Shown one piece after another: positions 60,924 to 64,000 of a DNA stretch of 64,000 nucleotides (its first letter is position 1; each line of letters opens with the position of its first letter). The translations under genes and the position numbers were made by a program. Under the pieces are notes generated by a model, which was given only the letters and a program-made list of their open reading frames with translations, ran no database searches and had not been told where the DNA came from. This DNA is from Jiangella alba (GTDB taxonomy: Bacteria; Actinomycetota; Actinomycetes; Jiangellales; Jiangellaceae), in the NCBI RefSeq assembly GCF_900106035.1, contig NZ_FNUC01000004.1, positions 1,116,001 to 1,180,000 of the forward strand, given 5' to 3'.

Positions 60924-61159
60924 TGGCCGGGTCGCTCGCTCCGTCCGGCGGCGTGCTGTACGTCGATGAGTCGGTGACGGTCGACCCGCTCGACTGTGGC
61001 GTGGCCCTCGACGGCCTGAACACCGGGCCGGTTCAGCTCGTCACGCTCGATCCGAGCGTGTTGTACCGGCTGGCCGCTTGCGCGATGGTCGCCGCCGACA
61101 CCCTCACCACGAAGCTCGCCAGCCAGGCGGGCACTCCTGGGGCCGTTGCCCCTCGATGA
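60923..61159 (+). CDS. Hypothetical element protein
   Basis: 78 residues. ATG 60923 overlaps the previous stop by one base (TGATG). No domain recognised; mildly hydrophobic centre. Confidence 0.65.
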   Translation: MAGSLAPSGGVLYVDESVTVDPLDCGVALDGLNTGPVQLVTLDPSVLYRLAACAMVAADTLTTKLASQAGTPGAVAPR

Positions 61160-61243
61160 GCACCGCCGGGGACCGGACTGGCTCCTACACCTTCGGTCCC
61201 CGGCGGCTTCCATCTCCAACCCCCTGATGAGGAGGGGAGAGGC

Positions 61244-61363
61244 ATGTTCAACCGTACCGCTCGGCCAACCTCGTGGGCCGTCCCGCTCGTACTGGCCGCG
61301 CTGCTGTTCCTGAGCGCCGTTGCTGGCACGACCGCCACCGCTCTGGGGCTGTGGTCCCGGTGA
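61244..61363 (+). CDS. 39-residue single-span membrane peptide
   Basis: Reads MFNRTARPTSWA then a hydrophobic helix (VPLVLAALLFLSAVAG) and ends LGLWSR. A GAGGGGAG ribosome site precedes it. Its stop overlaps the next start (GTGA). Small membrane proteins of the Spd type assist plasmid spread in Streptomyces; that role here is a guess. Confidence 0.7.
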   Translation: MFNRTARPTSWAVPLVLAALLFLSAVAGTTATALGLWSR

Positions 61364-61545
61364 ACGGCGACCCGGTCCTGTTCGGTGCCGTCGCCACAGG
61401 CGGCAAGGACGGCGCGTTGTACACCTTCGCGTGCCCGTCGTGCGGCTATCACTACTCCCGCCAGCCCGGCACGGTGTGCGCCTCGTGCTCGAAGCCGCGC
61501 AAGTCTGCGAAGTCGCCTCGACGTTCGAAGGCGGGATCGCGATGA
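61360..61545 (+). CDS. Zinc-ribbon small protein 1
   Basis: 61 residues with CPSCGY and CASCSK as a zinc ribbon and a basic tail (SPRRSKAGSR). The GTG start overlaps the preceding stop (GTGA) and its stop overlaps the next ATG (ATGA). It is one of several tiny CxxC proteins in a row. Confidence 0.75.
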   Translation: MNGDPVLFGAVATGGKDGALYTFACPSCGYHYSRQPGTVCASCSKPRKSAKSPRRSKAGSR

Positions 61546-61721
61546 GCCGGTGGTTCCGGCCCGCTGACCGCCCGCTGCTGCGCTGCCCGGTGTGCCGTTC
61601 GCGGACCATGCACGACCCGGTCGACCTCGGAGACGTCAACGGCGACGTGCCCGGCTTCGAGTGCAGCGAGTGCGGTGCCTTCACCGGCGCTGTGGCTGCG
61701 CGCAGGTCGAGGGCGGTGTGA
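61542..61721 (+). CDS. Zinc-ribbon small protein 2
   Basis: 59 residues with CPVCRS and CSECGA, plus a basic C-terminus. ATG coupled to the gene before it. Confidence 0.75.
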   Translation: MSRWFRPADRPLLRCPVCRSRTMHDPVDLGDVNGDVPGFECSECGAFTGAVAARRSRAV

Positions 61722-61724
61722 GCC

Positions 61725-61901
61725 GTGGGTTACCGGGTCTTGTGCTGTGACTCGTGCCGCGCGACCACGCTCGATTCCGGTGAGTCCGGCGGTTGGTTCG
61801 TGTTCAACGACGCCGGGTCTGTGGCGGGTAATGCCCGCTGCCCGGAGTGTCTGCCCGATCAGGACGCGCCGTGGCGTCTGCCCGACCCGTCCCGGCTCTG
61901 A
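61725..61901 (+). CDS. Zinc-ribbon small protein 3
   Basis: 58 residues from GTG 61725: starts VGYRVLCCDSCRATT and has a second pair CPECLPD. It begins three bases after the previous stop; the close spacing supports it as a real gene. Confidence 0.65.
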   Translation: MGYRVLCCDSCRATTLDSGESGGWFVFNDAGSVAGNARCPECLPDQDAPWRLPDPSRL

Positions 61902-61918
61902 CCGCCCGGAGGGCTCTC

Positions 61919-62071
61919 ATGACGACGACTGCTGATGCTCGCCGTGACGGTGGCTGCTCGTTCTGCCGCCAGGTCACGGACCCGATGTGGATCTCGAAGG
62001 TGACGGCGCTGCTGTACTGCGACGACTGCCGCCGGATGATCCCGCGCCAGACCATCGACCGGGTGGTGTGA
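61919..62071 (+). CDS. Zinc-ribbon small protein 4
   Basis: 50 residues with CSFCRQ and CDDCRR. A GGAGGG ribosome site precedes ATG 61919. Confidence 0.75.
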   Translation: MTTTADARRDGGCSFCRQVTDPMWISKVTALLYCDDCRRMIPRQTIDRVV

Positions 62072-62074
62072 CCG

Positions 62075-62287
62075 ATGCCCACCCCGCTTGGCAGGACGCG
62101 CCGTCCGCGTCTGCACACCCGGCACTGCAACCGCTGCGGCGGCCGTCTCAACGGCGCTGGGATGCCGCTGTACCGGGCCGGGACGCTGTGCCCGGACTGC
62201 TGGTGCACCACCCGCGTGGAGCGCTTCGAGGCCAACATGCGCGCCGCCGTGGCCGCCCAGCTCGACGACGAAGGACTGTCCCGATGA
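62075..62287 (+). CDS. Zinc-ribbon small protein 5
   Basis: 70 residues with CNRCGG and CPDCWC and a helical C-terminal part. Its stop overlaps the traB-like start (ATGA). Confidence 0.78.
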   Translation: MPTPLGRTRRPRLHTRHCNRCGGRLNGAGMPLYRAGTLCPDCWCTTRVERFEANMRAAVAAQLDDEGLSR

Positions 62288-63777
62288 ACCCCAACACCGC
62301 TCTCACCCTCGCCAAGACGCTCCCGCTCGGCTGGATCGGCCGCCACATCCGTGGCACCGCCCACCGTGGCTGGTCCACCGTCCGGTGGCCGTTCCGCCAC
62401 CTGATCCTGACCCTCACCATCGTCACAGTGGCCGTCCTTGTGACCGTCGCTGACGGGCCGCTGCTTCTCGCCGCCGCCGTCGCCCCGGTCGCGCTCGGCG
62501 TCGTCTGGCATCGGCTGCACCCGCGCTCGTTCGCGCCGATCCGGTCCCGGCTGCTCGGCTCGATCCGTGGCCCGCTGCTGTACCGGTGGCGCTGGCGTCG
62601 GCTCTGCCAGGCGTGCGGGCTGACGAAGAAACCCAACCCGAAAGGCGACGAAGAGGCACCGATCCTGGTCCGGGTGCGTGCCGTCCCGGCCGGTGACCAA
62701 CTCCACGTCCGGCTGCGGGCCGGGCAGATCCCCGACGACTTCACCCGCCGCGCCGAAGACCTCGCGCACGCCCTATCCGCCCGCGAGGTCCGCGTCACCT
62801 CGCCCAAACCGGGCTGGGTGCGGCTGCTCGTCTCCCGCCGCGACGTGCTCGCAGACGGTCTCACCCTGACGACCGTTGCGCCGTCGCTCGACCTGACGCG
62901 GGTGCCGTTCGCGGTCGGGGAGGACGGCATGTGGCGGCACCGCTCCTACGCCAACGTCTCCGGCGAGGTCGGCGGGGGCCTACCCGGCTCCGGCAAGACG
63001 GCCGGCGAAACCTCCCTCGTGGCCGGGCTGATGCAAAACCCCGCCGTCCAGTTCGTGGTCATCGACGGCAAGGGCGGTCAGGACTGGGCCTGGATCGCCC
63101 CCCGTGCCTCGATCTACATCGCCGATGACGAGGACTTCACCGTCGTGCGTGACGCGCTCGCCACCGTGGTGCGGGTCGCTCAGCACCGGGTCCGGACCCA
63201 GCGCGAACGTCGCGGCAACTCGAACTACTGGAACCTGCCCATCGTGCCGGAACATCCGTGGCTGGTCGTCATCGTCGATGAGGTCCAGACCTGGACCGAG
63301 GCCCGCGCCATCACCGACAAGGCACAACGCGAGCTGGCCAACGAGATCACCGCGCTCATGGGCCGCCTGGTGAAGAAGTACCGCAGCGCGGGCGTGGTGA
63401 CCCGGTTGTTGACGCAGAAGCCGACCGGCGACACCCTCCCGACCCACATCCGCGACAACACGTCGATCCGGACCGCGTGGCGGGTCAAGTCCCGCGCTGC
63501 CGCCGTCTCCATCCTCGGAGACGACGCCCTCGACGGCACCACCATCACCCCCACCGGGATCAGCGAACTCACACCCGGCGTCGCGGTGGTCGCGGACGAC
63601 AAGGGCAACCTCGAACGCGTCCGCTTCCCCTACGTCCCCGAAGACCTCGCCGAACGCATCGCCACCGACACCGCCCACCACCGCCGCGACCTCCGGACAC
63701 TGCTGCCGCTCGTCACACCCAGCCTCACCCCGGCCGACAGCGACGACCAGGACGACGACAGCGATGTGGCGGCATGA
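62284..63777 (+). CDS. traB: FtsK/SpoIIIE-like DNA transfer ATPase (TraB/TraSA)
   Basis: 497 residues. Two membrane helices (about 40-75) precede a FtsK-type motor with Walker A GGGLPGSGKTA (about 233) and Walker B LVVIVDEVQ (about 327-334), then TQKPTGDTLPTHIRDN. This is the main conjugation protein of actinomycete integrative elements, moving double-stranded DNA between hyphae. It is coupled to the zinc-ribbon gene before and the one after (ATGA both). Confidence 0.93.
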   Translation: MNPNTALTLAKTLPLGWIGRHIRGTAHRGWSTVRWPFRHLILTLTIVTVAVLVTVADGPLLLAAAVAPVALGVVWHRLHPRSFAPIRSRLLGSIRGPLLYRWRWRRLCQACGLTKKPNPKGDEEAPILVRVRAVPAGDQLHVRLRAGQIPDDFTRRAEDLAHALSAREVRVTSPKPGWVRLLVSRRDVLADGLTLTTVAPSLDLTRVPFAVGEDGMWRHRSYANVSGEVGGGLPGSGKTAGETSLVAGLMQNPAVQFVVIDGKGGQDWAWIAPRASIYIADDEDFTVVRDALATVVRVAQHRVRTQRERRGNSNYWNLPIVPEHPWLVVIVDEVQTWTEARAITDKAQRELANEITALMGRLVKKYRSAGVVTRLLTQKPTGDTLPTHIRDNTSIRTAWRVKSRAAAVSILGDDALDGTTITPTGISELTPGVAVVADDKGNLERVRFPYVPEDLAERIATDTAHHRRDLRTLLPLVTPSLTPADSDDQDDDSDVAA

Positions 63778-63926
63778 CCGGGCGCGCCTCGCTCACCTGC
63801 CGCCGCTGCGGTCACCGCCTCGATCCCATCCTGGCTCGCCTCGGTGTGCACGTGATCTGCTGCGACCCCGCCTGCCAGCAGTGGCCGTGCGACGGTACCC
63901 ACCTCGACAGTCAGGTCGCGGCATGA
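63774..63926 (+). CDS. Zinc-ribbon small protein 6
   Basis: 50 residues with CRRCGH and CCDPAC/PCDG. ATG 63774 overlaps the TraB stop; its own stop overlaps the next start. Confidence 0.75.
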   Translation: MTGRASLTCRRCGHRLDPILARLGVHVICCDPACQQWPCDGTHLDSQVAA

Positions 63927-64000
63927 CCTCGACCTCCACGGTGCACGCCCTCGACGTGGACCAGCTCGCCGCCCGCATCTCGGTGTCGCGCGCTGAGCAG
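63923..64000 (+). CDS. Partial CDS at right edge (N-terminus only)
   Basis: An ATG coupled to the previous stop (ATGA) opens a frame for 26 residues (STSTVHALDVDQLAARI...) to the edge. In related elements a replication initiator or DNA-binding protein follows the transfer gene, but this stretch is too short to tell. Confidence 0.6.
   Translation, partial: MTSTSTVHALDVDQLAARISVSRAEQ

Overview
The window is very GC-rich actinobacterial (Actinomycetota) chromosome. The clues are frequent GTG/TTG starts, ATGA/GTGA-coupled operons, and the fhaA-fhaB-pstP-rodA-pbpA-pknB ... crgA block that sits near oriC in actinomycetes. A Jiangella-like or related soil actinomycete would fit, but the sequence alone does not fix the genus.

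Layout. (1) 1-16.7 kb, carbohydrate use: a partial gene at the left edge, a double metallo-beta-lactamase-fold protein facing a GH84 hexosaminidase, then a minus-strand operon (14.9 to 4.5 kb) of sugar-binding lipoprotein, two permeases, GH2, GH1, a GH36/GH31-like hydrolase and an FAD oxidoreductase. It is read from a clear promoter with a LacI-type operator. An aldolase/racemase pair faces a DeoR regulator and two four-carbon acid-sugar genes (otnK, otnC; 16.7-19.8 kb). (2) 19.8-24.7 kb: an NAD-dependent epimerase and TetR regulator around a two-operator promoter, an MFS transporter, about 0.9 kb of decayed tandem repeats, a short-chain dehydrogenase and tRNA-Leu(CAG). (3) 25-37 kb, cell division and wall control: FhaA, FhaB, PstP, RodA/FtsW, PbpA and PknB (3 PASTA domains), then pabA/trpG, DUF881, CrgA, rhomboid protease, cyclophilin and a DUF5324-like protein. 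The crgA-rhomboid gap has DnaA boxes and a perfect palindrome. (4) 37-46 kb: a cobalamin riboswitch over an operon for B12 uptake (btuF, btuC, btuD) and corrinoid salvage (cobD/cbiB, cobQ, cobS, a fused cobU-cobC, cobT). cobS has an apparent frameshift. (5) 46-55 kb: a secreted small protein, an ECF sigma factor, a large FAD/Fe-S oxidase, a FAH-family enzyme, an HxlR regulator facing an LLM/BBE fusion oxidoreductase, and an aminoglycoside-phosphotransferase-like kinase. (6) 55.5 kb to the end: the left arm of an actinomycete integrative and conjugative element. It begins at a 3' tRNA-Ala half (attachment core), then carries about 1 kb of non-coding DNA with inverted repeats, an ImmA/IrrE + DUF4411 pair, a HAD/GntR pair, a strong promoter, a run of tiny zinc-ribbon genes and an FtsK-like TraB/TraSA transfer ATPase. 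The element runs off the right edge.

Most unusual signals: a ~58-bp repeat found three times, always inside an open reading frame at a domain linker; a 12-unit 15-bp minisatellite in otnK; a 56-bp palindrome inside the first codons of cobD/cbiB; tandem decayed copies of a dehydrogenase 3' end; and a set of consecutive tiny CxxC proteins in the mobile element.
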